Shown piece by piece: positions 1 to 8,885 of a stretch of DNA of 64,000 bases; the first letter of the stretch is position 1; each line of letters starts with the position of its first letter. The stretch is from RGIG8244 sp045639325 (GTDB lineage: Bacteria; Verrucomicrobiota; Lentisphaeria; Victivallales; UBA1829): NCBI GenBank assembly GCA_045639325.1, contig JAZUCU010000037.1, positions 1 to 64,000 on the forward strand. The letters run 5' to 3'. The position numbers were made by a program, and so were the translations under genes. Below the pieces are notes generated by a model. It made no database searches and was not told the origin of the DNA. It worked only from the letters and a program-made list of their open reading frames with translations.

Positions 1-12
1 ATAGTATAAATT

Positions 13-79
13 GACCGGCATTGCATACCTCCTACTGTTTTTTGGGCTATTAAACAATAGGTGCAATTCCGGTCTTTTT
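13..79 (+). terminator. Rho-independent terminator of an upstream gene
   Basis: GACCGG-ATTGCA at 13-25 pairs with TGCAAT-CCGGTC at 62-74 (12 pairs around one mismatch), followed by five T. It would end a plus-strand gene lying left of the window. The rest of 80-288 is AT-rich and shows no gene. Confidence 0.6.
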
Positions 80-288
80 CAATTCCGTCTTTCTCTTTTT
101 TCTATTTTTCTGCGTGTTTTGGCACAAACCGTCGAAGAACCCAAATCTTTCAATATTGTCGGTTGAATAATTTGTAAAAAATGATTATTTTCGTTTTTCT
201 CGGTTGTAATTTCATTTTCGTATGATATATTGCCTTATTATTGGGTAGCATTTACCTTGTTCGGAGATTTTAGATAAATATTATAAAC

Positions 289-1071
289 TTGCGCCTCATG
301 GTGGCTGATATGGAGAAAAAACTCGTCAATTATGTTCGAAATAATTTATTTTTTGTTGATTGCGGTAATTGTGGAAAATGGGGTGCTCAATCAGGAACAT
401 GCTTTTTGTTTCGTTACAAAAAAAAATTCTTTATGGTAACAGCAAAGCATGCTTTAGGAACTTTTGATATAAATGATATAAAAATTTTATTAAATCCTTT
501 TGCCGAGGATATAGCTGCAAGACATCGTGCGATCGCTTTTTCAAACTCATTTTGTTTTAATGGAGATAACGGTGCATTGGATTATGATAGTGATGCTGAC
601 GATTTATGTATATTTGAAGTTGATGAGCATGAGCCTGCAGAAGAATTTCAACCATTTTTTTTCGAATATGTCACGCCTGATATACATGAACTTAAAGTAT
701 CGTCAAGCCTGATAATTGTTGGATATCCAACATATCTGCAAAATATGAATTTTGATGATTCGTCAGGAGAGTTTGAAGCAAAGGCATTATATGCAAATAG
801 CTTCAGAAAAAAAAACATACTGGATTACCATTTTACATTAAATGTCGCTACAAATGCTTGTTCGGATTTTGATGGTTTTAGCGGTTCCCCAGTGTTTTAT
901 GAAAAGCCTGACAATACTTATGGGGTGATTGGGATTGTATTACGTGGCACTGCAGAAAGTGGCATATTCCATTGCCTAGATATACGTATGGTAGAAGCTG
1001 CCATAATAAAAATGGAAGAAAACAAAAAACAGGGGATTCCACCAGATTCAGTAACATTTACTGCAAAATAA
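289..1071 (+). CDS. Trypsin-like serine peptidase (S1-type fold)
   Basis: About 260 aa. The triad can be read directly: His54 in TAKHAL, Asp105 in DADDLCIF and Ser198 in GFSGSP. This matches the S1/HtrA-like trypsin fold without a PDZ domain, signal peptide or membrane segment, so a cytosolic protease is likely. The first start is TTG at 289; ATG codons at 298 and 310 are equally plausible and no clear ribosome site decides. Base composition is visibly more AT-rich than the glycosidase genes to the right. Stand-alone trypsin-like proteins of this type occur in accessory and defence-like regions, but the substrate is unknown here. The fold call is fairly sure, the role is not. Confidence 0.7.
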   Translation: MRLMVADMEKKLVNYVRNNLFFVDCGNCGKWGAQSGTCFLFRYKKKFFMVTAKHALGTFDINDIKILLNPFAEDIAARHRAIAFSNSFCFNGDNGALDYDSDADDLCIFEVDEHEPAEEFQPFFFEYVTPDIHELKVSSSLIIVGYPTYLQNMNFDDSSGEFEAKALYANSFRKKNILDYHFTLNVATNACSDFDGFSGSPVFYEKPDNTYGVIGIVLRGTAESGIFHCLDIRMVEAAIIKMEENKKQGIPPDSVTFTAK

Positions 1072-1727
1072 AATTTGATAATATTTGGAATATTGGAACC
1101 ACTACCGCCCCAACGCAGGGCTTAACGGAAATATGATTTTGCCATACCAACAGGATGCAGACGGCGAAATACAAGAGATTTCATTTCTCGGCGGTCTGCT
1201 CCACGGTTACCGCCGGGTAAAGCCAGCAGCGTAATTCCCCGACAATCCCCTTTACAATGCACCAGGTGGCGAAGGTCAGCCGCAGGGCAACGCCTGAGCC
1301 TGATTCCGAAAAAACTCGGCACAGAAAGCCGTTTCTGGGCTTTAAGTGTAATGCCAAAGTGCAAATTTTGCACTTTGAAAACAAAAAGCAAAACACCTCA
1401 TCACTATTTGCTTTTCCAACTTGGCGTGATATATTAAAAAAGTGCAGTCAAGCACTGCTTTTGAGGAGAAAAGGAATTTTTGCACCCTCCTATATGGGGA
1501 AATTGAAAAAGTCGCAAGTGCTATGCTAAAAATGCACCATTTTCGAGATAGTGTCAAAAAAACGACTTTTTGTTTCACCTCAAAATCCGTTCTCTGTTTC
1601 TTTTTGCCGCCGATTAGAGATATTTTCGCAGTTTAGCAAAGCGGTACATTTTTCACTAACTTGCAACCATTTTGAGCTTGGGAGAATTTTCCAATTTAAG
1701 CAAAAATGGTCGAGGAATATTCTTCAT
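1072..1727. other. Degenerate AT-rich stretch without an intact gene
   Basis: No convincing complete gene. A start-less in-frame run of about 50 codons follows the protease on the plus strand and ends at a TAA near 1233 (contains EYWNHYRPNAGLNG and EISFLGGLLHGYRR), which looks like the tail of a broken gene of unknown family. A near-perfect 21-bp palindrome lies at 1356-1376 (AAAGTGCAAA, T, TTTGCACTTT). Related GTGC/GCAC dyads recur at about 1439-1457. This reads as decayed accessory DNA. Confidence 0.4.
1356..1376. repeat. 21-bp palindrome
   Basis: Perfect 10-bp arms (AAAGTGCAAA / TTTGCACTTT) around a single T. It lies in decayed sequence with no adjacent intact gene, so it may be an old operator or hairpin. 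Function unknown. Confidence 0.4.
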
Positions 1728-1907
1728 GGCAATCCTGATCCAGAGCATATTCCCTGTCATCGGGTGGTCAATGCTCAAGGGAAGCTTTCACGATCATACG
1801 CGTTCGGCGGGATTGAGGCTCAAAGACGTCTGTTGGTGTCCGAAGGCGTAGTATTCAAGAATGATCAGGTAGTCGATTTGAGCGTATCGCAAATGATTTT
1901 GGAATAG
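1728..1907 (+). pseudogene. Truncated O6-methylguanine-DNA methyltransferase (Ogt/MGMT) C-terminus
   Basis: The last 59 codons read as the C-terminal half of the MGMT/Ogt fold: HIPCHRVVNAQGKLSRS with the methyl-accepting Cys codon at 1755-1757, then AFGGIEAQRRLLVSEG. The upstream part of the family (N-terminal domain, helix-turn-helix and Arg finger) is missing. The frame upstream to 1551 has no family resemblance. Complete enzymes are about 150-180 aa, so this is a remnant probably joined to foreign DNA at about 1727. It may still be translated, but it lacks most of the DNA-binding domain. Confidence 0.75.
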
Positions 1908-2110
1908 TTCTGAAATCAAATTGGTATGGTAAAATCAGTTCTTACAAAAATCCAGCCCTTTTGCTTGTCCCGCCATAGCTATTTAAGCGGCGGCGGAAGG
2001 GTAAATTGTCACGACACGGGGTAGCGAGACAGAGAGAGATTTTTGAGAGAAAATGAGGGGTTTTACGGAAATATACCTTGTTGCTGTCATCTCTGCTTAA
2101 AGACACGAAA

Positions 2111-2151
2111 GCCGTAATTCGTTTGAAATCAATCGGTAATTACGGCTTTTT
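2111..2151 (+). terminator. Rho-independent terminator
   Basis: GCCGTAATT (2111-2119) and AATTACGGC (2138-2146) form a 9-bp stem followed by TTTTTATTTT. It would stop plus-strand transcription coming from the MGMT relic region. Confidence 0.7.
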
Positions 2152-2261
2152 ATTTTAAAAAACTCACGACACTTTTGGTCGTAAGTTGCCTTCAGTCCTC
2201 CGTCGCTCTGCGAGCTATGGAGGGCATCCTTCGCCGTCGCTTCGCTCATTTTTTTGCTTTG

Positions 2262-2307
2262 CAAAAAAAATCTACGGATAGCAATCCAAATGGCTTGCCA
2301 TCCGTAG
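2262..2307 (-). terminator. ssrA terminator
   Basis: On the minus strand, a stem made from 2307-2300 and 2279-2272 (CTACGGAT arms, extended by GCAA/TTGC) is followed by eight T. It lies 14 nt past the encoded CCA of tmRNA. Confidence 0.75.
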
Positions 2308-2320
2308 CTTAAGCGAAGGA

Positions 2321-2677
2321 TGGTGGAGCCGGCGGGAATTGAACCCGCGTCCTGTGATGACATCCTGGCAATATCTACATGCTTAGTCCGCTACTTAACG
2401 GTTTATCGTCTCTCCACTTGGCTGGCGGACCGGCGGCTTCGCGACTACTCCAACTGAAATCTCGTGATCAGACCGTTGGATAGAGTCCTCACACCAGAAC
2501 GCTGACGACGTTCCTCACTCTTTAGCGTTCGTCAAGAGGGGAACGTGGCTGAACTTAGGCAGCCAATGCGTACTCTTCGTTCGCAGTTATTGTTTTGACC
2601 GATATTTTACGGGGCCAACGGTCATCCCCGGCATGCAATCGACATTCAGCGCATCCAGTCGAAACCGGAGCGGCCCC
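2321..2677 (-). ncRNA. ssrA: tmRNA (transfer-messenger RNA)
   Basis: Ribosome-rescue RNA. The 5' end GGGGCCG (2677-2671) pairs with the 3' acceptor strand CGGCTCC ahead of ACCA. The 3' part has the T-arm GGTTCAATTCC and an encoded CCA at 2323-2321. The tag frame runs from the resume codon GCG at 2584 to the TAA at 2557-2555 and encodes ANEEYALAA, close to the E. coli ANDENYALAA degron. Length is about 357 nt, normal for one-piece tmRNA. It sits at the border of the AT-rich accessory stretch, with its 3' end facing that DNA. Confidence 0.95.
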
Positions 2678-2683
2678 AATGTG

Positions 2684-2689
2684 ATTATA
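2684..2689 (-). promoter_or_regulatory. -10 box of the ssrA promoter
   Basis: Perfect TATAAT on the minus strand, six bases before the tmRNA 5' end at 2677. The -35 region is weak. Confidence 0.6.
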
Positions 2690-2797
2690 AATCTACTTTT
2701 TCATGAGTAATATATCATCGTTTCGAAAAAAATCAAGGCGGGGAACATAAAATTTGAAATTCCATGAATATGGAGAGGATGGGGGATTATAAAAATA

Positions 2798-2831
2798 ACT
2801 GTTTCAAAAAGTATAAAAACTTTTAAACAGT
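2798..2831. promoter_or_regulatory. Long dyad, candidate operator of the 2895 regulator
   Basis: ACTGTTT (2798-2804) mirrors AAACAGT (2825-2831), and inside it AAAAGT (2807-2812) mirrors ACTTTT (2819-2824). The nested dyad lies 64 bp before the start of the GntR-type regulator and has no downstream T-run, so an operator fits better than a terminator. The link to this regulator is inferred from position. Confidence 0.5.
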
Positions 2832-2894
2832 GGTTGAAAAATGAAATAAATGATTCTATATTTCCTGTGAAATCAATCACTCCGGAAAATTAGC

Positions 2895-3920
2895 ATGGAT
2901 AAAACAGAATCAAATCAGATGCGGATCTATCGCCTGTTGTTGGAAAGTATTCGGAAAGGTACTTATCCGCAAGGGACTGTTCTGCCTTCGCTCCGGGAGT
3001 TATCAAAGGAATATTACAGTTCTCCGGGGACCGTGCGGCAGGCTTTGCAGAAGCTGCAAAGTGAAGGTGTTGTAAAGGCGCGTCACGGCGTTGGATATTA
3101 TGTGGAAGATTTATCGGTTCTCACGAAACATATCCTGATTCTGGAGCAGACGCGTCAGCTTCATCTGTATTCCAATTTTCTGACGGAACTTTGCAGCTGC
3201 ATACAGGAATACACGGACAGCCAGATTATTCTGGAAGATGTGTCCAGTTACAATAATCAGCCGGAAAAACTTTATCAGCGTTTGCTCAATATGGCGGATA
3301 AATGCGAAGCGATCTTTTTCAACGGGGAATATGTCAAACTCTCGAATGCAAATTATGCTGAACTGCAGAAACATACAAAGCTGTTTTATTACTTTAACGC
3401 AAAAAGTCCCTTTGTGACAGCCGGAGTGCCGGGTGTTTCCACGGATTGGAATCATGGGCAATATATCGGGATACATCATCTGCTTGATTGCGGCTGTCGC
3501 AGGATTCTGATTTATACGGGGACGGTGCATCGTGACGGAGCCCGTGCGGCGTTAAGGGATTCCGGGTTGGATGCGGAGTTGATTTTTGTGAAGAGCCGAG
3601 ATGAATTTTTTGAAAAAATACAAAACGATACGTTTGACGGCGTATATTGTCCGCAGGATATTTATGCTGTAAATGCGGTTTCGCTTCTCCGGAAGCGCGG
3701 GTTCAGGATTCCGGGTGATATTGCAATTATGGGGTATTACAATACGCCGTGGAGTGAACATCCGGAATGCCCGTTGACCTCGGTATGTATCAATGAGCGG
3801 GAGATGATCCGGCGTGTATTCGGCATGTTTACGGGCGATGTTGACCGTTTGCCATTGATGGAGTTACCAAGTTTGCAGATACGGGAATCGACAAAAGATT
3901 TTAAGCAAAAGAACAAATAA
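2895..3920 (+). CDS. GntR-type winged-helix regulator with LacI-like sensor domain
   Basis: Residues about 8-72 form a GntR winged helix (PSLRELSKEYYSSPGTVRQALQKLQSEGVV, then a wing ending GVGYYV). The remainder to about residue 330 resembles the periplasmic-binding-protein-like ligand domain of LacI/GalR regulators (GCRRILIYTG, IPGDIAIMGYYNTP). It is therefore a sugar-responsive transcription factor. It stands at the head of the plus-strand locus 2895-8652, 20 bp before a pseudopilin gene, and probably controls that locus and itself through the dyad at 2798-2831. Ligand unknown. Confidence 0.85.
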   Translation: MDKTESNQMRIYRLLLESIRKGTYPQGTVLPSLRELSKEYYSSPGTVRQALQKLQSEGVVKARHGVGYYVEDLSVLTKHILILEQTRQLHLYSNFLTELCSCIQEYTDSQIILEDVSSYNNQPEKLYQRLLNMADKCEAIFFNGEYVKLSNANYAELQKHTKLFYYFNAKSPFVTAGVPGVSTDWNHGQYIGIHHLLDCGCRRILIYTGTVHRDGARAALRDSGLDAELIFVKSRDEFFEKIQNDTFDGVYCPQDIYAVNAVSLLRKRGFRIPGDIAIMGYYNTPWSEHPECPLTSVCINEREMIRRVFGMFTGDVDRLPLMELPSLQIRESTKDFKQKNK

Positions 3921-3940
3921 AAATGAAAGGACCAGTAAAA

Positions 3941-4693
3941 ATGAAAAGGAAAACAAGATTTACTCTGATCGAATTGCTTGTTGTGATTGCGATTATTGCC
4001 ATTCTTGCAGCGATGCTGCTTCCGGCATTGGGGAAGGTGAAGGATCAAGGTCGGCGCACTTCCTGCGTTAACAATTTAAAGCAGATGAGCATACAAATGA
4101 TGAATTATACGAATTCTTTCAATGATTATGTTGTGCCTGCCATGTGGTTTGTGACGGACACATCGAATGCATTTAATCGCTCCATGATCTGGTATCATAT
4201 TGTTGCGGGGAATTATGGAGGATCGAAAGAGGTCAGACAGGGGAAATTTTCGTCGAAGGTCTTGCGTTGTCCTGCGGATAATACGCCGAAAAAATTGTCC
4301 GAAGTGACAGCTGACCTTGGTCCCGGCTGGCAGGAAAATCATCAGGATTGGCTGATCAGTTACGGCTGGGCACACACGGCGGGGTTTGCTCAAGGTAAAA
4401 AATCTCATGAAATTGTAGCAGATCAACAAATGTTCAAGATCGGAAGATCCAAATATAAACCTACAATTTCCGTTATTGCTTCCGACCGGACGCAGGGGTC
4501 GGTTGGAGATTATGTCATGAAGTTTGAATATGCGGTAAGCATAAGCACATTGAGCAGAACTGACAATTATTACAATCAATTCCCGGTGCGCCACAGTAAC
4601 AAGGATAATTTTCTTATGCTGGACGGTCATGTGAAAACGGAGTATCACAAGAAAATGAACATAGCTGGTTTCAAACGGGTTACTCAGAAGTAA
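3941..4693 (+). CDS. Prepilin-type secreted protein with H-X9-DG motif
   Basis: The N-terminus MKRKTRFTLIELLVVIAIIA is a class III (type IV pilin/pseudopilin) signal, to be cut and methylated before Phe7 by a prepilin peptidase. The C-terminus has the H-X9-DG motif (HSNKDNFLML then DG) and one Cys pair typical of this family. About 250 aa. I start at 3941 because AAAGGA lies 11 bases upstream; the in-frame ATG at 3923 has no ribosome site. It lies between a regulator and two secreted enzymes. Predicted to be displayed at the inner membrane or surface. The family's exact function is not established. Confidence 0.85.
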   Translation: MKRKTRFTLIELLVVIAIIAILAAMLLPALGKVKDQGRRTSCVNNLKQMSIQMMNYTNSFNDYVVPAMWFVTDTSNAFNRSMIWYHIVAGNYGGSKEVRQGKFSSKVLRCPADNTPKKLSEVTADLGPGWQENHQDWLISYGWAHTAGFAQGKKSHEIVADQQMFKIGRSKYKPTISVIASDRTQGSVGDYVMKFEYAVSISTLSRTDNYYNQFPVRHSNKDNFLMLDGHVKTEYHKKMNIAGFKRVTQK

Positions 4694-4727
4694 TGATGAC
4701 CGCTGAACAACAGTACAGGAGAAAGTA

Positions 4728-6281
4728 ATGTTACAGAAATTGAAAAACTGTTTTATTTTGATTTTTGCTTTTGCTGCCGTGTGTGCCTCTGCCGCCGTAA
4801 AAGAAATGAAGATGGGGGTTTATGTCTATGACGATTATTTCCGCAAGGTAGCGCAAGAAGACGGAGTGGAACTGAAAAGCTTAGTGGAAGAGCATTTCAA
4901 ACGTTTGAATGAGCATGGCGTAAATCTTTTACATCTGGGGGTTTCCAGACCGGACGATAAAGCCTTTGATGAGATTTGGCTGCCGATGATGAAAAAATAC
5001 AAAATACAGGCTTATCTTCAGTTGAGTTTTGCTTATTTCCGCCTCCGTAAATACTGGACGGAAAGTTATGAAAACCATCAGGCGGAAAAAGCCGGCAAAT
5101 TCATTGCAAAGTATAAAAACTGTCCGGAAATTCTTGGTTTCTCGATCCGGGAAGAAGTATCTGCCAAGGAATTGGATGCCATGGCTCGTTATTATAAGAA
5201 AATGCGGAGTCATGCCGGAGATTTTCCCATTGTGACGCTTCACAATAATATGAAGGCTGCGCAAGCACATCCGGAACCTTATCCGGCATATTTCGGGACG
5301 GACCGTTATGCGTTCTGGTGGGAGCAATCTGCCGGGGGGTATTTGGCAAGTCCTTCGTTTTCACTGAACTGGGTCCGCAAGCAAATTGTAAGATATTATG
5401 AAGAAGCGGCGAAGCGCAATGCTGATTTCTTTCTGGTTGTGACGGCGAATGCTTATCTTTCCGGGACGCGGGATTTGGATGCTGCCTGGGATAACAAGGT
5501 ACACAATGAGCGGGCACGGAAATACGCAGAAACCAATCGTTTCGGCTGGCAGAAATCCAAAATTGACGGGGAAGATTTTTATTGGGTATGGGATTATTAC
5601 CGTCTTCCGGAAAATTGTTTGAAGGCTCTGGTCTGGACGGGGGTTCTGGAAGGTGCAAAGAGTTTTCTTGTGTGGAGTTATGCCCCGAGAACAAAAGCGG
5701 ATTCGAAATTGAATCCGGAACAGACCATCATCCGGGAAATGAAAAGAGTCAGAAAAAAGCCGCGTAAAGTGAACGGCGGCACCTGGAGCGATCTTGCCGG
5801 CCGTGAGGGTGTGGAAAATTATGAATTGAAGGAGTTCGGCGCAACGGCAAAAGAAATCCAGCCTTACAAGAAGCTGATTCCGCTGATGTACAAGGCAAAA
5901 GAATCGGTTGTGACGACGAATGAGAGAAAGAAAATATTCAATCGCAGTTTTGATTTCAAAGGTATGGATGGCAAAGGGATCGTGATTCATAATGCCAATG
6001 TTGGCACCTGGGGCGCAAGAAGCCGTTATTTCTTCCTGGAAACGGATAATATCAAAATCGATTCCGAGGGGAAACTGAGCGGTTACAAGCCCTTCACGAA
6101 CCCCCTTGCAGTGGAGTTTACGCTGAAAGATCCCCAGGTCACCGTATTTGATTTCAAAACCGGCAAACAGATTCCGACAAAAGACGGTAAGGGAACTGTT
6201 ATGATCGGGCCCGGCAGCGGTGTGATTCTTTTTGCCGGAACTTTGCAGGAATTCAACGCAATACGCTCAAAAATCAAATGA
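4728..6281 (+). CDS. Secreted TIM-barrel glycosidase-like protein
   Basis: 517 aa with a Sec signal peptide (residues 1-22, VCASAA). Residues about 28-330 read as a (beta/alpha)8 barrel: EHGVNLLHLGVSRPD, YKIQAYLQLS, LGFSIREEVS with Glu142/Glu143 as possible catalytic residues, then LEGAKSFLVWSY. The C-terminal 150 aa look like a beta domain. I cannot name a CAZy family. It follows the pseudopilin by 34 bp with a good AGGAG ribosome site and is followed by another secreted enzyme 16 bp away, so it is in the same operon. The role is presumably glycan cleavage outside the cytoplasm. Confidence 0.65.
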   Translation: MLQKLKNCFILIFAFAAVCASAAVKEMKMGVYVYDDYFRKVAQEDGVELKSLVEEHFKRLNEHGVNLLHLGVSRPDDKAFDEIWLPMMKKYKIQAYLQLSFAYFRLRKYWTESYENHQAEKAGKFIAKYKNCPEILGFSIREEVSAKELDAMARYYKKMRSHAGDFPIVTLHNNMKAAQAHPEPYPAYFGTDRYAFWWEQSAGGYLASPSFSLNWVRKQIVRYYEEAAKRNADFFLVVTANAYLSGTRDLDAAWDNKVHNERARKYAETNRFGWQKSKIDGEDFYWVWDYYRLPENCLKALVWTGVLEGAKSFLVWSYAPRTKADSKLNPEQTIIREMKRVRKKPRKVNGGTWSDLAGREGVENYELKEFGATAKEIQPYKKLIPLMYKAKESVVTTNERKKIFNRSFDFKGMDGKGIVIHNANVGTWGARSRYFFLETDNIKIDSEGKLSGYKPFTNPLAVEFTLKDPQVTVFDFKTGKQIPTKDGKGTVMIGPGSGVILFAGTLQEFNAIRSKIK

Positions 6282-6297
6282 AAGGATAAATAACAGC

Positions 6298-8652
6298 ATG
6301 AAAACAAAAAGTATTCTACTCACCCTGTTGTGCGGTGCAGCTGCATTGGCTGCCGGTGAACAGCAGCTTTCCAATGAATATTGGAATGTAAAAATCGACC
6401 CGCAAAACGGCTGTAAAGGCACCAGTGTTATTTACAAGCCGTTCGGTAAAGAACTGGTCAATACCTGGACGCAGAAGAAACGCCGCAGAGGGCCTGCTTT
6501 CTATTTCGGCGGAGCCTGGGGCGGTCACATGGGTGGTTCCTACAACGATGAGCAGGGGACGACACCTTATAAGGTTATTCGTTCCGGTAAGGATCAGATT
6601 ACCGCTGTCTGGGATAATCCTTCTCCGATTTTTGCCGGACTGCGTGAAGAACGGACCATAGCGTTACAGGGTGCTCAGATCAAGGTGAAAGTGAAAATCA
6701 CCAACCGTTCCAAAAAGCAGCAGACATTTATTTACCGTATGCAGGACTTTTTCGGATCCCGCAAGGACTGGAAGAATCTTTTGGGATTTGTCCGCGGTGC
6801 AATACCGGAAGTCTTTTCATTTTATGACAGTGACCAGCCGCAGCGGGTATTCATGAATCCGCGCGAAAACGGGATTGCCATGTTCAACTTCAGTGACGGT
6901 TTCGGGATGCTGATCACAAGCCGGAAACCCGTGAACGGAATTTATACCTGGTTCTCCCGCCGTGATAACAATTCCACGGTTGAATTCTTTATGGATCAGG
7001 TCTATTTGAAGCCGGGTGAAGTCTGGGAAAACGAATATACTTATTGCGGTTTTACTCCTTCCAAACCTGAAACAATGCCGGAAAAATGGCGGAAATGGAT
7101 CAATCCGGCTTATGCGGATTCCATCATCAGACAGCAGATCAAAGAACGTTCTCCGCTGCCGTATCATGCGGTTTGCGATTTGAATCTGAAAGCCGATCAG
7201 CTGCAGATTTGCCCGGTTTCCGCTGCTGATCAGGCAGCAGGGAAAGGATATCCTTCCATTCACCGTCTTTCCGTGAAATCCATGAAGCTCTTCGGTACAC
7301 CCGGGGAACGTGTGGATTTTGTTCTTGCGTTGAAAGCCGGCAATAAAAAGATTCTATCCGCCTGGGGGTTGAATCCTTTCAAGGCTGCGGATGCCGGATG
7401 GGGTCTTTTCGGCGGCAAAAAAGATCTGAATGCGGTTTGGGATCTGCGTTATCTGACGGACGAAGGATATTTCCTTGTTCATGATCAGAAGCTGACCGGT
7501 AAAAATCTTGAGATCGCAACATTCGGCAATTCTCTGAAAGATACCGGAAAATGGACCGATCTCCAATTGAATCCGGGTCAGGTTGCCTGGGTGAAGGTTT
7601 CCTGCCGTATTCCGGAAAATGCAGCTGCCGGGCTTTATCAGAGCAGCTTGACAGTCGGCGGGGAAAAGATTGATCTGGCACTGGATGTGCTGCCTTACCA
7701 TTTGAACCGGGAAAAAGCTAAGATTTTCGGCAGCTTCTTCCGCGCCTATATTTCCCATAAACAGTTCTCAATGACCAAAGAAGAATTCCTTGATTCTCTG
7801 CGTTTTGCATCCGAAAACTGGAATAACAGTATTGTGATTTACACCAGCAAGCGCGATGAATTGCTCTGGAGTATTGATCAGCTTTACAAAATGGGATGGC
7901 GCAATGCGGTGATCTGCCCGATTGCCCGCGTGCTTTCCGCAAAACAAATCAAGGAACTGGAAAAGAAATACGGTTATACATTCCTGACCTGGGGCGTGGA
8001 TGAGCCTGCTTCTTACAGAGCACTTGCAAATGCTGATTTGCGTCTTGCACAGATCAAAAAAGGCAGATACCGGCTGCCTACATTCACGCCCAGCACGTTC
8101 ATGGGTGCTCTCTATGCCGATATCCGTCCCGACTATGTACCTATTTTCAATACCAATGGTTTGATGACGATTCTGATGGATCGGACACGCAAGTATGCGG
8201 CACAGAACCGGTCCGTTTACTGGTACAGCTGCCCCACCGGTATGTTGTCCGCCCGCGAACAGTTGAAAGAACGTCTGCTGCATGGCTTGTATCTTTGGAA
8301 AGCGCCTGCTGCCGGTATTTTCGACTGGGGTGAAGACGTCCATATTACTGGTTCGAAATTTTATCACGGCGGTTATTGCGGCTTTATGGGCAAGAAATTT
8401 GTTTCCACCATCCGCCGCGACAACAGTTACGAAGGTTACAAAGATTATCTGTATCTGAAGACTCTGCAGGATGCAGTTGCGGCAAATCCGAAGGCTCCGT
8501 CTGCGGAAAAAGCCCGTGGTTTCCTGAAGGATCTTTCCGCATTGCTGGATGACAATTATTATAATGCCGTCACCCGCGTGGATGATGTGTATTTGAATTC
8601 CATCCGTGAAAAAGCGGCGTATCTGACCGCTGCAATTCTGGCAGGGAAATAA
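6298..8652 (+). CDS. Large secreted glycoside-hydrolase-like protein (DUF4091-like C-terminus)
   Basis: 784 aa. The start at 6298 is chosen because AAAGGA precedes it and a signal peptide (SILLTLLCGAAALAAG) begins there; the longer frame to 6232 overlaps the previous gene. The N-terminal 250 aa look like a beta-sandwich sugar-binding or mutarotase-like domain (LSNEYWNVKIDPQNG). The C-terminal half is barrel-like, with WGVDEP (Asp568-Glu569) as a likely acid/base region and YEGYKDYLYLKTLQD near the end, typical of DUF4091-type proteins. Last gene of the operon, ended by the hairpin at 8804-8860. Substrate unknown. Confidence 0.65.
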   Translation: MKTKSILLTLLCGAAALAAGEQQLSNEYWNVKIDPQNGCKGTSVIYKPFGKELVNTWTQKKRRRGPAFYFGGAWGGHMGGSYNDEQGTTPYKVIRSGKDQITAVWDNPSPIFAGLREERTIALQGAQIKVKVKITNRSKKQQTFIYRMQDFFGSRKDWKNLLGFVRGAIPEVFSFYDSDQPQRVFMNPRENGIAMFNFSDGFGMLITSRKPVNGIYTWFSRRDNNSTVEFFMDQVYLKPGEVWENEYTYCGFTPSKPETMPEKWRKWINPAYADSIIRQQIKERSPLPYHAVCDLNLKADQLQICPVSAADQAAGKGYPSIHRLSVKSMKLFGTPGERVDFVLALKAGNKKILSAWGLNPFKAADAGWGLFGGKKDLNAVWDLRYLTDEGYFLVHDQKLTGKNLEIATFGNSLKDTGKWTDLQLNPGQVAWVKVSCRIPENAAAGLYQSSLTVGGEKIDLALDVLPYHLNREKAKIFGSFFRAYISHKQFSMTKEEFLDSLRFASENWNNSIVIYTSKRDELLWSIDQLYKMGWRNAVICPIARVLSAKQIKELEKKYGYTFLTWGVDEPASYRALANADLRLAQIKKGRYRLPTFTPSTFMGALYADIRPDYVPIFNTNGLMTILMDRTRKYAAQNRSVYWYSCPTGMLSAREQLKERLLHGLYLWKAPAAGIFDWGEDVHITGSKFYHGGYCGFMGKKFVSTIRRDNSYEGYKDYLYLKTLQDAVAANPKAPSAEKARGFLKDLSALLDDNYYNAVTRVDDVYLNSIREKAAYLTAAILAGK

Positions 8653-8672
8653 AATTATGCCATAATGTCATT

Positions 8673-8721
8673 GCCACCACGATGCCGTCCGTTTCTGACG
8701 AAACGCCGACAACGCGGTGGC
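8673..8721. repeat. Imperfect hairpin in 3' untranslated region
   Basis: GCCACC (8673-8678) pairs with GGTGGC (8716-8721), and inside it CGTTTC-TGAC-GAAACG forms a perfect tetraloop hairpin. There is no T-run. It may be an mRNA-stabilising structure. Region 8653-8885 has no gene. Confidence 0.4.
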
Positions 8722-8803
8722 TGTCATTATTCGAATTCTTCTGGTTGATCCCCCCGTTGGGGCTGATGCTTGCTTGATCTTTGTTTCTTACGATTTAAAC
8801 AGA

Positions 8804-8860
8804 AAAATGCCCTGAAAGGCTTACTGACTGGTTAAAGTCAGCACCCTTTCAGGGCATTTT
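8804..8860. terminator. Bidirectional terminator
   Basis: AAAATGCCCTGAAAGG (8804-8819) and its perfect complement (8845-8860), with an inner CTGACT/AGTCAG stem. A/T runs on both sides allow it to serve the convergent genes ending at 8652 (+) and 8886 (-). Confidence 0.85.
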
Positions 8861-8885
8861 CATTTATTGGAAATGTGTGCTGAGA

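Larger units (their letters stand above)
1908..2320. other. Intergenic region between MGMT relic and ssrA
   Basis: No gene is visible. It contains two facing hairpin terminators (2111-2151 plus, 2262-2307 minus). The rest is unassigned. Confidence 0.5.

Noticed and set aside
1551..1727. N-terminal part of the reading frame leading into the MGMT relic
   Set aside because: The translation has no resemblance to the family and is AT-rich, so it is chance open sequence fused to the fragment.
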